This document shows, one piece after another, positions 24,421-33,900 of a stretch of 56,843 nt of DNA. Position numbers and translations under genes: made by a program. The notes under the pieces were generated by a model. It was not told where the DNA came from, did not search any database, and was given only the letters and a program-made list of their open reading frames with translations. The stretch covers positions 1 to 56,843 of the forward strand of contig DUEZ01000025.1 of the NCBI GenBank assembly GCA_011174825.1, in the 5' to 3' direction. Position 1 is the first letter of the stretch; every line of letters begins with the position of its first letter. The DNA comes from Anaerolineae bacterium. GTDB lineage: Bacteria; Chloroflexota; Anaerolineae; Anaerolineales; E44-bin32.

Positions 24421-25842
24421 CTAGGGAATCCACCGAGGCATGTACCCCCCGACAACTAATTTCGTCGCCTCCCCACCGTCGATCTCATACAACCAAATTT
24501 CACTTGGTTGGGCCAGGTCAACCTGATCGCTGCGCATGAACACCAAGGTCGATGAATCTAGATTCCAGTCTAATGCCGAAAAACCGAACAAAGGAGCTTC
24601 TATCAATTGCCGTGCCTCGGCGCCATCATCCCGCATCAGCCACAGTTGTCGTCCAAGGGTCCATTGATCTTCATCAAGATACTTGCGAGTGAATGCGATC
24701 CATTCGCCATTCGGTGAGTATGAGGGGGACGCATCCTCCACCCTGCCAAGCTGACCTCCAGATAAATCCTCCATAAGCCCTGTATACACGTCCACACGAT
24801 AGAGATGGCTGTAGAAAGCTAATGGGCCTTCTGCCTCCTCCCGCTCGTCGGACTCAATTTCCGGGAATACGATCTCAGGAAGAAGGATAAAAGCCCCATC
24901 TGGTGACCATGATCCCTTTAGACCCAATTCATTCGGGAGATAGTAAAAGGGCTGCGGTGTCGGGCCGTCAACGGCATCCACCAGGGCGAACGCCTTTAAT
25001 GTGTTGTCGTAATAGGCCAACCATCCAGTTGAAGACCAATCTGGGTTGGAGGTGACATGATCGATGTTCCCAATCGGGAACGCCTCAGCTTCCTCTTCCA
25101 ACCTGATCGCCCATATCTGACTCGGTCCAAGAACAGGTTTTCCCGCTGCCCATACCGTGAACTCATAACGCTCAAATACGAGGATTTCACCAGTGGGATC
25201 GAGTGCAAGCGTTTGACATCTCACCTCTTGCGGGCATGAATACACTAAACGATGTTCCCCACTGACCAAATCCAATGCATGTAGATCGCTACCACCATCC
25301 TGACGGGCAGCAGCGTAAACGATTCGATTTCTTTCTGCATTCAGCGTGTAGTCCAACACACCAAGCGTCGTTTCGGTCAGTTGAACCCTATCGAGACCAT
25401 CAGGAAGGATGGCGTAGAGATCAGCCGGTCCTTCCGCCGGCCAAAGAAAAAGGATGCGGGAAGCACCAATGGTGAAGGACCAAGAATGGCCCTGCAACAT
25501 GGGAAGGAACCGGATCGAACGAGCCCCTGCGGTTATTCGTACTGTCACCGCACTGCCTTCCGTCCACGGATCAACTGGCTGAATACTGAGAGTCCGACCC
25601 TCCCACGAGAAACGGACTGCTTGGTGCGGTTCGATCGATATTCGGGATTCGACGGAAACGGTGTCCATCGCTTGGCTAAAAGTGAGACGGATAGGAGCCG
25701 TGGAGGGGACACCACGGCTTTCAGGTGTTGGCGATATGTCCTCCAATCTGGGCACGGTGAAGAGAGCCACAAGGAGCAGCCCGACGAACATACCGAACGC
25801 GATGATAATTGGCACTGGGAAGCGACGGCTGGACTGGTACAT
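24421..25842 (-). CDS. membrane-anchored protein with Ig-like and TolB-like propeller domains
   Basis: A 473-residue protein held by one N-terminal helix (about 10-30). Next comes an SbsA/Big_5-type Ig domain (about 38-125), recognised by TAPIRLTFSQAMDTVSVESR. The rest (about 130-473) is a beta-propeller of TolB/WD40-like repeats, for example GSWSPDGAFILLPEI, SPSYSPNGEWIAFTRKY and LDWNLDSSTLVFMRS. Such proteins are common on Chloroflexota surfaces and probably bind other proteins or glycans. No enzyme motif. A TATAAT ten bases before the ATG and no ribosome binding site suggest a nearly leaderless mRNA. Confidence 0.75.
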   Translation of the reverse strand: MYQSSRRFPVPIIIAFGMFVGLLLVALFTVPRLEDISPTPESRGVPSTAPIRLTFSQAMDTVSVESRISIEPHQAVRFSWEGRTLSIQPVDPWTEGSAVTVRITAGARSIRFLPMLQGHSWSFTIGASRILFLWPAEGPADLYAILPDGLDRVQLTETTLGVLDYTLNAERNRIVYAAARQDGGSDLHALDLVSGEHRLVYSCPQEVRCQTLALDPTGEILVFERYEFTVWAAGKPVLGPSQIWAIRLEEEAEAFPIGNIDHVTSNPDWSSTGWLAYYDNTLKAFALVDAVDGPTPQPFYYLPNELGLKGSWSPDGAFILLPEIVFPEIESDEREEAEGPLAFYSHLYRVDVYTGLMEDLSGGQLGRVEDASPSYSPNGEWIAFTRKYLDEDQWTLGRQLWLMRDDGAEARQLIEAPLFGFSALDWNLDSSTLVFMRSDQVDLAQPSEIWLYEIDGGEATKLVVGGYMPRWIP

Positions 25843-25852
25843 GGTGAAAGGA

Positions 25853-25858
25853 ATTATA
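25853..25858 (-). promoter_or_regulatory. -10 box (TATAAT) for the gene at 24421
   Basis: TATAAT on the minus strand, ten bases from the start codon. Confidence 0.45.
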
Positions 25859-25872
25859 CAGGTTTGAGAGGA

Positions 25873-25958
25873 GAAGGGATTAGGGATTGGGGATCAGGGA
25901 TCAGGACTGACAACAATGGTTCTTTTCCTGATCCCTAATCCCTGATCCCCGATCCCTG
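25873..25958. repeat. GGGATTAGGGATTGGGG-type inverted repeat
   Basis: Left arm GGGATTAGGGATTGGGGATC, right arm GATCCCTAATCCCTGATCCC. It lies directly beyond the stop of the isomerase gene. Confidence 0.78.
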
Positions 25959-25962
25959 TTAA

Positions 25963-27024
25963 TCAATCTCCTTGAGCCAGGACTCCTTTAAGCCCCTCGA
26001 TCACCGAGACCGGGGTGGGATCGACACCATAGGCCATGGCCAAGTAAAATGCACTGTAATCACCTAAGTGCAAGCTGGTCCACTGTTGGGCGAGCCGGGT
26101 CTCCCCCTTGGCTTCCACGATCATCGTCCCAAGACCCTCTAGCATGAGCACATCACAGGTCGCCTGTATCCGCAACAGGTTACGCGGGTGCACGTGTGAA
26201 CCCCGAATGAAGATCACCATTGTCGATGGTAGAAAAGACTCTGGCTGGAAAACACCCGCCACCAAATTGTGATCCGCCTCAGGAAGCTCCTCAAAGTGAG
26301 CCGCTGCCTTGGCCAACTCGGAAAGCTGGGTTCGCCATCGGCGTGCCACCGGTGCCAACACACCGGGACCAATGATCGTCGGCCATCGTCCGATCAGCTG
26401 ACCAGCGATGCGTTTGGCGGTGTTCTCGGTCACAGGCACTTCCGCTCCAAGCATACCCTGCTGGCGACGCATCGCCTCTACCGCGCTGAACACCTCATCC
26501 GCTGGGTCTGAGATCAAATGCAGCCGAGCAAGGACCGCCAGCAGAAGCCCAAAGGAGTACCCCACTGCCGCGCGCGGAGGACCACCGTGGTCAAAATGCC
26601 ACAACGGCACACCGTGCTTTTCCGCTTGGCTCGCCAACTTGCCTCCCGTGGTAATCGCCATTAATTGGACGTCCTTTTCCCTCCCCCTTTTGAACGCTGA
26701 GAGCGTCTCCTCTGTGTTCCCCGAGTGTGAGGAGGCAATCACGAGGGTCTCCGGACCAGATGCGAATGCCGGTAGATCATAGTCTCTCCATACGACGATA
26801 GGCACTGAAATCAGGGGGGTGGCGTACGCTCTCAGCAAATCTCCGCCGATCGCCGATCCCCCCATGCCAGCGATCACCACATGGCGTACCTTCTCCACCT
26901 CAGGTAAAGGTAAGCGCTGCCCTAAGGCCCAAGCCGCCTGGAGTTGATCTGGCAAACCATCGATTTTCGACAACATGTCTTCCCGGTCAATCTCACGCAA
27001 TCGATCTAGGTCGTCGAGGTTCAT
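25963..27024 (-). CDS. bifunctional phosphoglucose/phosphomannose isomerase
   Basis: A 353-residue SIS-domain isomerase of the archaeal/Chloroflexota PGI/PMI type, which interconverts fructose-6-phosphate with glucose-6- or mannose-6-phosphate. Motifs: VVIAGMGGSAIGGDLLRAY, the second phosphate-binding stretch LVIASSHSGNTEETLSAFKR, and PEADHNLVAG, which holds the catalytic His. The start at 27024 overlaps the rsmI stop in an ATGA and follows GGAGGATTC; a longer frame start is not needed. Coupling to rsmI looks like simple operon packing. Confidence 0.88.
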   Translation of the reverse strand: MNLDDLDRLREIDREDMLSKIDGLPDQLQAAWALGQRLPLPEVEKVRHVVIAGMGGSAIGGDLLRAYATPLISVPIVVWRDYDLPAFASGPETLVIASSHSGNTEETLSAFKRGREKDVQLMAITTGGKLASQAEKHGVPLWHFDHGGPPRAAVGYSFGLLLAVLARLHLISDPADEVFSAVEAMRRQQGMLGAEVPVTENTAKRIAGQLIGRWPTIIGPGVLAPVARRWRTQLSELAKAAAHFEELPEADHNLVAGVFQPESFLPSTMVIFIRGSHVHPRNLLRIQATCDVLMLEGLGTMIVEAKGETRLAQQWTSLHLGDYSAFYLAMAYGVDPTPVSVIEGLKGVLAQGD

Positions 27025-27842
27025 GAATCCTCCAACGTTAGGCGATAGACCTCGCGCCGCGACCATCCGGCTTCAGCAGCAACCTCACGGGCTGCCTCCG
27101 AGGGGTTGAGGCCACGCGCCATGCGTTCGCCAAGTTCTTTCTTCACCACCGCCTCATCCCAGCGATCTTCCCCTGTCGCTCCTCCAATCACGAGGGTGAA
27201 CTCCCCGCGCGGCGCAATTTCCTTGAAGTGCTCACGGATTTCGGATAAGGTCCCGCGCAGGATCTCCTCGTGCACTTTGGTCAATTCCCGGCACACCACA
27301 ATCGGTCGTCCTGCACCAAAGGTGGCTTCCATATCCTCCAACGACTTAAGCAGTCGATGAGGGACCTCAAAGGCCAACATCGTTCGCCGCTCCTGGGACA
27401 TTTCCCCCATCAGTCGACGTCGCTCGGCTTGCCGTCGTGGCAAATACCCAAGGAAGATGAACGAAACGGTCGGTAAACCAGAGGCCACCAGGGCCGCAAT
27501 GGGCGCCGATGGTCCTGGGATGGGGCTGACCTGGCAGCCTGCATCCAATGCATAGCGAACCAACAGATAGCCGGGGTCTGATAAACCCGGCGTCCCCGCA
27601 TCGGAGACCAATGCGACATCGCCCTTCTCCAGCGCTTGTCGAAGGCGTTCCAACCGCTTGAGCTTGTTGTGTTCGTGATAACTGATCAGGGGGGTGTCTA
27701 TCTGGTAGTGGTCCAGCAGCTTACGCGTCTGTCGCGTGTCCTCAGCGGCGATCAAATCCACCTCACGCAAGACCCTCAGCGCTCGCTGTGTGAGATCCTC
27801 AAGATTGCCTATTGGCGTCGCGACCAGGTAAAGCGTGCCCAC
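27021..27842 (-). CDS. rsmI: 16S rRNA (cytidine(1402)-2'-O)-methyltransferase
   Basis: A 273-residue SAM-dependent tetrapyrrole-methylase-fold enzyme that methylates the ribose of C1402 in 16S rRNA. The start GTLYLVATPIGNLEDLTQRA is diagnostic, as are EDTRQTRKLLDHY, VSDAGTPGLSDPGYLLVR and the later PIVVCRELTKVHEEILRG. I start at a GTG at 27842, giving the family-typical N-terminus, because a TACAAT box ends six bases upstream and no ribosome site is present. First gene of a unit with the isomerase. Confidence 0.92.
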   Translation of the reverse strand: MGTLYLVATPIGNLEDLTQRALRVLREVDLIAAEDTRQTRKLLDHYQIDTPLISYHEHNKLKRLERLRQALEKGDVALVSDAGTPGLSDPGYLLVRYALDAGCQVSPIPGPSAPIAALVASGLPTVSFIFLGYLPRRQAERRRLMGEMSQERRTMLAFEVPHRLLKSLEDMEATFGAGRPIVVCRELTKVHEEILRGTLSEIREHFKEIAPRGEFTLVIGGATGEDRWDEAVVKKELGERMARGLNPSEAAREVAAEAGWSRREVYRLTLEDS

Positions 27843-27848
27843 GGCATA

Positions 27849-27854
27849 ATTGTA
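27849..27854 (-). promoter_or_regulatory. -10 box (TACAAT) for leaderless rsmI
   Basis: Six bases separate the box from the GTG start, the spacing expected when transcription begins at the start codon. Confidence 0.5.
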
Positions 27855-28077
27855 GCAGAGCACGCCGATGTAGGGGCGACCGGGCGGTCGCCTCAAAGCG
27901 TATTCTACCCATTGGAGTCAACTTTGGAGTCCAGCAGCTTTGCTGCTGGCTATCGGCAGAGCCGATGGAATCCAAATCTGCTTGGGGCGGTTGTTAACCC
28001 ATACCTGATAATGATCATGGTTCTGGGGCAATTCGTGAATTGCTCCCGCGGCCACGATTTTGAACCTTCCCGGCTGG

Positions 28078-29115
28078 TCATGTTTGTACTAACATCTCCC
28101 GCAGACGTCTCCAGGATTCCCCTTCCAGTTCAGCAATTTCTTGCAAAGGCTCCGTTGTCTCGCGGAGCAACACTGCGGGATCCTTGGCCTCGGACCCACG
28201 CTTGAATATCCCAGCCACATCCTGCCATTTGTCACCAATGACGCGCATCCCCTCACCGATCTGAGCCAACTCTTTAACATCCAAGATCCCCGCCACTTCC
28301 TCCAAAAATCGACCATACATGTAGCGGAAGATGCCACCGCCCGTTCCACCCTCAGCATCGATGAAGATGTAGGTGTTAAAGCAGGACCAGCGGAGTTCTT
28401 CATCGTTCATGATCTTCGGCCATTCGAGCACTTTTTTGGCCGCTTTGCGAATCCCACGAACGCCGATATTCGAAATGGGACCTTCGAGCATGGCGGTGCA
28501 CACGTCGCCAATTGCCTCGCTTATCTCATCCGTCGTGGGTTGCCGCTTCTCATTGAAATCGAACGTGAACCACATATTCATCGGCGGAAAGGGCTTGTAT
28601 TTCGAGCCGCGCGCTTTTACCAGATCCTCCCACAGGACGGGATGGAGCGGCCGGTCGCGGTCGGCAACTAGCACCTCTTTGGTCTCCGGGTCGTAGCCTC
28701 CGACGACGATCGCATGCCCTCCGAAATGAAAGTCCTCCGGCAGATGCTCGAAGTAGGGTAAAAATCCCATGTCAACATTGATCATGACTGGCCTACCTGC
28801 TTCTAACAGCTCAAGCATGGTCTTCTCAGCCTTTTTGATACTTCCCGTGTGGTGCTTTTCAACCCGCACGCCCGTCCGCCTTCCAGCGGTGACCTCCAGA
28901 CCCTCCTCCCCTGGACGACCGACATTCCCCCGACCCCCAAAGATGGGCTCCATGCCCTTGATGTGCCAGTAGATGAATCCCACTCCGGACCCGATACCCA
29001 GCAACATCTCCTCACTGATCGGATGGTTATAGAAATCATAAATGTGAAGCATCGAGCCGGTCACACAATGATGAGTTTCCATCGAGCGGAATCCATTGAA
29101 TGGTTTGATGGTCAT
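28078..29115 (-). CDS. BtrH N-terminal domain/DUF4872 protein
   Basis: A 345-residue protein. The first 150 residues match the BtrH N-terminal, papain-like fold: the likely catalytic Cys in FRSMETHHCVTGSMLHIYDF (Cys17), and HFGGHAIVVGGYDPETKEVL with the His. BtrH is the acyltransferase that loads the butirosin side chain, but stand-alone relatives in soil and sediment bacteria are unassigned. The C-terminal half matches DUF4872 and has a glycine-rich loop, AEGGTGGGIFRYMYGRFLEE. No biosynthetic cluster around it. Confidence 0.75.
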   Translation of the reverse strand: MTIKPFNGFRSMETHHCVTGSMLHIYDFYNHPISEEMLLGIGSGVGFIYWHIKGMEPIFGGRGNVGRPGEEGLEVTAGRRTGVRVEKHHTGSIKKAEKTMLELLEAGRPVMINVDMGFLPYFEHLPEDFHFGGHAIVVGGYDPETKEVLVADRDRPLHPVLWEDLVKARGSKYKPFPPMNMWFTFDFNEKRQPTTDEISEAIGDVCTAMLEGPISNIGVRGIRKAAKKVLEWPKIMNDEELRWSCFNTYIFIDAEGGTGGGIFRYMYGRFLEEVAGILDVKELAQIGEGMRVIGDKWQDVAGIFKRGSEAKDPAVLLRETTEPLQEIAELEGESWRRLREMLVQT

Positions 29116-29163
29116 CGAATGCCTCCTATCAAGCGATTATCCAAATAAAACACTATCATTCCA

Positions 29164-29196
29164 AGCTCCCCGCGAGCTACAAGCTCGCGGGGAGCT
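29164..29196. repeat. CCCGCGAGCT hairpin, copy 2
   Basis: AGCTCCCCGCGAGCT / AGCTCGCGGGGAGCT with a three-base loop. Confidence 0.75.
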
Positions 29197-29227
29197 GATG
29201 AGAGATGGCGGGGGTGGTTCGTGAACC

Positions 29228-29851
29228 TCAACCAATTTTCCTCACTGGCTGCCTGAGCACGGTCTTAAGTTTCTCTGGCGCTACCTTCCGGGGGTCGCCC
29301 AAGTAGATCTCGTGATGCTTGCCTGCCTCCAGAAGACTGTTTTCGGGCAAGAATTCGTGGTGCAACTTGTGTATCGTAGGACCTTCTTCCGAATACGGCC
29401 CAATGTGCATAATCTGCACCGAGAGACCCTCATGATAGATCTCCAGCCTGATTTTTGAGAGCGCGGGGGGATCCTTTGCTTTAGCCGCTTGATTGCATGC
29501 ATGTTCAAACAATTCTTCCGTCACCCAATCCGGCTGCATGATCATCATCGTCCACTGCCAGACATCCCGATCCCCACCAGTAGTAAAAACGTCCATGTCC
29601 TCTGCCCACCACAGCCCCTCGAGCGGCGGGACGACGTAATCCTTCCCCAAATCCTTCTTGCTCATAAACTTGATCTTGTAGGCGACGGCATACAAAGCCT
29701 CCAACGCTTCTTGGTATTCCTGAGCCGTGTTGGGGTCACCTTGACCGTCGATCATCAGAAAGTTCATCGGCGGCACATCGACGATCTCAAATTCTTTGGA
29801 TGAGGGCTGGTAAAGGTGTTTCCATTCCTTCTTGAAGTCAGTCTTGGTCAC
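29228..29851 (-). CDS. GyrI-like small-molecule-binding protein
   Basis: A 207-residue protein of the GyrI-like (SOUL/BmrR C-terminal) fold, without a DNA-binding domain. Features: FEIVDVPPMNFLMIDGQGDP near the start, PPLEGLWWAED (about 75-85), and IMHIGPYSEEGPTIHKLHHE, a typical ligand-pocket helix, followed by a closing KHHEIYLGDPRKV. Members bind or hydrolyse small molecules; no substrate can be named. It is just downstream of the PadR regulator gene in the same direction, so it may respond to the same signal. Confidence 0.78.
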   Translation of the reverse strand: MTKTDFKKEWKHLYQPSSKEFEIVDVPPMNFLMIDGQGDPNTAQEYQEALEALYAVAYKIKFMSKKDLGKDYVVPPLEGLWWAEDMDVFTTGGDRDVWQWTMMIMQPDWVTEELFEHACNQAAKAKDPPALSKIRLEIYHEGLSVQIMHIGPYSEEGPTIHKLHHEFLPENSLLEAGKHHEIYLGDPRKVAPEKLKTVLRQPVRKIG

Positions 29852-29870
29852 CTATCTCCTCCAATGACCT

Positions 29871-29980
29871 CACTGAAAAAGAACAACTGCGAGAGGAGGA
29901 CTGATAGATGTGGGGGTGTGGGCTGCGCCCACACCCCCGCATCTATCAGTCCCTACTCCTCGTGGGTGTTTTTTTTAGTG
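29871..29980. repeat. 110-bp palindromic element, copy C (reaches into padR)
   Basis: Begins CACTGAAAAAGAACA and ends TTTTTTTTAGTG, 110 bases. Core GATAGATGTGGGGGTGTGGG ... CCCACACCCCCGCATCTATC. The right 28 bases are coding sequence for the PadR-family protein read on the minus strand, including its TAG stop. Confidence 0.85.
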
Positions 29981-30510
29981 CGCTCCTCCAATTGATTGAT
30001 GAATTCTTCTGTCCATCTACGCTCGGCTTCAATCATCGTTATGCTATGACTGAACATCGCCTCGACGAAGTAAGGCAGAGGACGGCTCTCGTCCCATCTG
30101 CTCCTAACATGCTCCAGTCGATCCGTCAGATTGTCCTTATACCCTCGTAATGCGGCCAAAGCTTCTGAGTGTGACACCCCAGGAAGGCTCGCAAGGCCCA
30201 ATTGAAGGAGCGGGTAAGCACGCTGGGGTATCGAGAGCGCTTCCAGTACGCCAGCACGCCGGGCTTCGATGCCGGATTCCGTGATCTGATAGACCTTGCG
30301 AGCGGGTCCTCGACCCGCTTGGCGCTCCATCCGCCCCTCGATCAACCCCTTCTCTTCGAGCTTTTTTAAGAGGTAATAGATGGAGGAGAAACCGATTTCC
30401 GTCCACTCCCGCATCCCGCGCTCCTCGATGATTTGTTCGATCTCGTAGCCATGACAGGACTTCTCGGCGATCAGGGTAAGAATGGCTAACTCTGCGTTGG
30501 TCATCTGCAT
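29953..30510 (-). CDS. PadR family transcriptional regulator
   Basis: A 185-residue regulator with an N-terminal winged helix (about 1-85): TNAELAILTLIAEKSCHGYE, EIGFSSIYYLLKKLEEKGLI and YQITESGIEA are PadR hallmarks. The C-terminal half is the usual helical dimerisation part. Residues from TKKNTHEE to the stop are encoded by the palindromic element at 29871-29980, so the tail differs from relatives. A 22-base palindrome overlaps its promoter (30525-30546), which supports autoregulation. It may control the GyrI-like gene behind it. Confidence 0.88.
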   Translation of the reverse strand: MQMTNAELAILTLIAEKSCHGYEIEQIIEERGMREWTEIGFSSIYYLLKKLEEKGLIEGRMERQAGRGPARKVYQITESGIEARRAGVLEALSIPQRAYPLLQLGLASLPGVSHSEALAALRGYKDNLTDRLEHVRSRWDESRPLPYFVEAMFSHSITMIEAERRWTEEFINQLEERTKKNTHEE

Positions 30511-30524
30511 TACTCTATTACTAT

Positions 30525-30546
30525 TATATTCTAGTATTAGAATATA
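30525..30546. promoter_or_regulatory. palindromic operator of the PadR gene
   Basis: TATATTCTA-GTAT-TAGAATATA, perfect nine-base arms. It covers the -10 (TATTCT on the minus strand) and lies 15 bases before the start codon, so a bound dimer would block transcription. Confidence 0.65.
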
Positions 30547-30567
30547 TCAGAAGACCTGTTTTGTCAA
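30539..30567 (-). promoter_or_regulatory. promoter of the PadR gene
   Basis: TTGACA at 30567-30562, a 17-base spacer, then TATTCT at 30544-30539. Confidence 0.6.
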
Positions 30568-30617
30568 GACAAATCCGTTGTCCTCCCCCAAAATACACCC
30601 TGAACAAGAAGGGCATA

Positions 30618-30647
30618 TTGACAATCCTGTGAAGAACATGGTAAACT
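30618..30647 (+). promoter_or_regulatory. promoter of metH and its riboswitch
   Basis: TTGACA at 30618, an 18-base spacer and TAAACT at 30642. Transcription would begin about 35-40 bases before the riboswitch. Confidence 0.55.
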
Positions 30648-30690
30648 GACCATTGTTGTCCGAATAATAGGACGTTTAACAATTCAACGG

Positions 30691-30823
30691 CTCATCAAGA
30701 GAGGTGGAGGGATCGGCCCTGAGAAGCCTCGGCAACCCATGCGGGTGACAGGATCTTCGCCAGCAGAAGGTGCCAAGTCCGGCAGAGGATAAGCGAATCT
30801 TCGCGGATCTTCTGGGAGATGAG
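30691..30823 (+). promoter_or_regulatory. SAM-I (S-box) riboswitch
   Basis: Opens CTCATCAAGAGAGGTGGAGG, continues GGATCGGCCCTGAGAAGCC and CTCGGCAACC, the conserved S-box core, and closes with GATGAG pairing to CTCATC as P1. An intrinsic terminator follows at 30845. SAM binding should favour termination and shut off metH when SAM is plentiful. Confidence 0.95.
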
Positions 30824-30844
30824 GGATGTGATAGTGTTATACGA

Positions 30845-30875
30845 AAAAACCCCTTCTCCCCGAAGGGGTTTTTTT
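30845..30875 (+). terminator. terminator of the SAM riboswitch
   Basis: CCCCTTC-loop-GAAGGGG followed by seven T residues; typical expression platform 35 bases before metH. Confidence 0.9.
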
Positions 30876-30909
30876 AGACCCCACCGAGATTGCAAAACCA
30901 GGAGAGACG

Positions 30910-33900
30910 ATGGAGGGGACAATGAAAGAAAATAACTACACCAACCGTCGCTACCTCGATGCCCTCGAAGGACGCGTGTTAATCTTCGATGGCGCCATGG
31001 GAACCAGTCTCCAAAACATGAACCTTACGGCTGAGGATTTCGGTGGCCCTCAATTCGAAGGATGTCTCGATTACTTGGTGATCACCAAACCGGAGGCGAT
31101 CGAAAAAGCCCATCGTTCGTTTCTCGAGGCAGGCGTCGATGTTATTGTGACGAACACATTCCGCGCCAATCGGATCACGCTGGCCGAAATCAACCTCGAG
31201 GAACGTGTGATCGAGATCAATCGCCGAGCTGCACAGATCGCTCGGCGCTTGGCCGATGCGTACAGCACGATGGATCATCCACGATTCGTCGCTGGCACCC
31301 TCGGTCCATCGGGAAAGTTGCCCTCTGCAGACGATCCTGACCTCTCGGACATCACCTTTGATGAGTTGGTGGACGTCTTCCAAGAACAGGCGCGAGGCTT
31401 GATACTTGGGGGCGTCGATTTATTGCTGATTGAGACCTCACAGGACATCCTGGAGGCCAAGGCGGTGATTCACGGTATCTTGGGAGCATTTCAGGCGACA
31501 GGTGAGCGTTTGCCAATCCAAGCTCAAGTGACCCTAGATACTACAGGGCGCATGCTGCTTGGAACGGACATCACCGCTGCGCTTACAACGCTCGAAAGCC
31601 TACCCATCGATGTCATCGGCCTCAACTGCTCAACCGGTCCCGAGCACATGCGCGAGCCCATTCGCTACCTCGGAGATCATGCCACACTTCCGGTCTCTTG
31701 CGTTCCTAACGCGGGATTGCCGCTCAATGTAGACGGTGAGGCGGTCTATCCTCTTGAGCCTGAAGCTTTCGTGACCGAGATGGTCGATTTCGTTGAGAAT
31801 CACCACGTCAGCATCGTGGGCGGCTGTTGCGGAACAACTCCAGCTCACATCAAGCCTCTTGTTGAAGCCTTACACAGTCGGGATAGAGCGCCCAGACCAA
31901 CGGAACGGGAGCCCCATCTAGCTTCCGCACTACGCGCTATACCTATGGGACAAGAGCCACGGCCATTGCTGATCGGAGAACGCATCAACACGCAGGGGTC
32001 ACATAGAGCAAAAGAATTGCTCATGGCTGAAGACTATGATGCGATTGTTGACCTGGGTCGCGAGCAAATCGAACGCGGTGCACATGCGCTGGATGTCTGT
32101 GTGGCGCTCACCGAACGCAGTGACGAGCTCGAAATGATGCGTGAAGTGGTCCACAAACTGTCCATGACTGTCGACGCACCGCTTGTGATCGACACCACGG
32201 AGCCTGAGGTGATGGAAGCCGCGCTGAAAGTTGCGCCGGGGCGATGCTTGCTGAACTCCGTCAACCTGGAGGCCGGTCGGGAGAAACTCGATCGCGTATT
32301 TTCTATCGCGATGACACATGGCGCTGCCGTAATCGCGCTGACAATCGATGAGAAAGGCATGGCAAAGACCGCCGCCCACAAATTAGAAATCGCACGTCGC
32401 ATCGCTGATATCGCGGTAAACGAGTACGGCATGCGACCTGAGGATCTGGTAATCGATGCCTTGACCTTCACCCTTGCCACTGGCGATCCCGAATTCGCCA
32501 ACTCGGCGCTGGAGACCTTTGAAGGCATTCGCTGCATCAAGAGGGAGTTACCCGGAGCTCACACCTCACTCGGCGTATCCAATATCTCTTTTGGCTTAAA
32601 CCGATCTGCCCGAGCGGTATTGAACAGCGTGATGCTATACCACTGCGTCCAAGCCGGCCTAGATATCGCCATTGTCGACCCTGCCTACATATCACCCTAT
32701 GCTGAGATCGGAGAAGTCGAACGAACCTTGGCAGAGAATCTCATCTTTAATCGACGGTCAGATTCCTTGCAACGACTGGTCGAACACTTCGAGTCGGTGA
32801 CCATACCCAGCGTCGACGACCGAATCGACCCAACGGCTGACATGACCCCCGAGGAGAGACTCCAATGGCGCATCATGCATCGTTCAAAAAACGGGGTTGT
32901 TGCCGACATCGACGAAATTCTTAAGCGCTATCCCCCTGAAGAGGTGGAACGCGGCGCCGTTGAACTTCTCAATACTACTCTCCTGCCAGCCATGAAGGAG
33001 GTCGGCGATAAGTTCGGTGCAGGAGAACTGATCCTTCCATTTGTGTTGGGTTCTGCCGAGGTCATGAAACACGCCGTAGCTCATCTCGAAGGATTCCTTC
33101 AGCATCAAGATGGGGTGAGCAAGGGAACCGTCGTGCTGGCTACGGTCTATGGTGATGTGCATGATATCGGAAAGAACCTCGTGAAGACCATCCTCTCCAA
33201 CAACGGCTACCTGGTTCACGATCTCGGCAAACAGGTGCCAGCCAATACGATCATTGACAAAGCGATCGGGGTGAACGCCGATGCTATCGGCCTGAGCGCC
33301 CTGTTGGTGAGCACGAGCAAACAGATGCCGCTAATCATCCATGAGCTACACCGACGTCACCTCTCCATTCCGGTGCTCATCGGTGGCGCGGCTATCAACC
33401 GTCGGTTCGGTCGGCGGATCCTCTTTATCGAGGATGGACAGCCTTATAAGCCTGGTGTGTTTTATTGCAAAGACGCATTTGAAGGTCTTGAGGTGATGGA
33501 TCAACTGCAAGATCCGGAAGTGCGACCCGACCTGATCTCCCGTCAACTGAATGAAGCACAACGCGAGTTAACCAAAACCAAGCCCTCCCGACGGAGGCAT
33601 AAGGTTGAACCGTCCCTCTCGCCCGCTGAACGCATCCCAACGCCACCTTCTTGGGGTGCACACATCGTTCACGATATGCCATTGGAAATGGTCTTTCAGC
33701 ATCTGTTCACAAATGAGCTCTTCCGATTATCGTGGGGCGGCAAGAACACACATGGAGAAGAGTGGTCCCAATTGGAGGCCGAATTTGAAGCTCGATTGGT
33801 GAGGATGAAAAAACAAGCCCTGGATGAGGGATGGCTTAAACCACAAGGCGTCTATGGCTACTGGCCCGCACAAGCGGACGGTGATGATCTAATCCTCTAC

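Noticed and set aside
30525..30546. Second promoter in place of an operator
   Set aside because: The palindrome contains AT-rich matches to -10 boxes on both strands, but its perfect arms and place over a TTGACA promoter fit an operator better.
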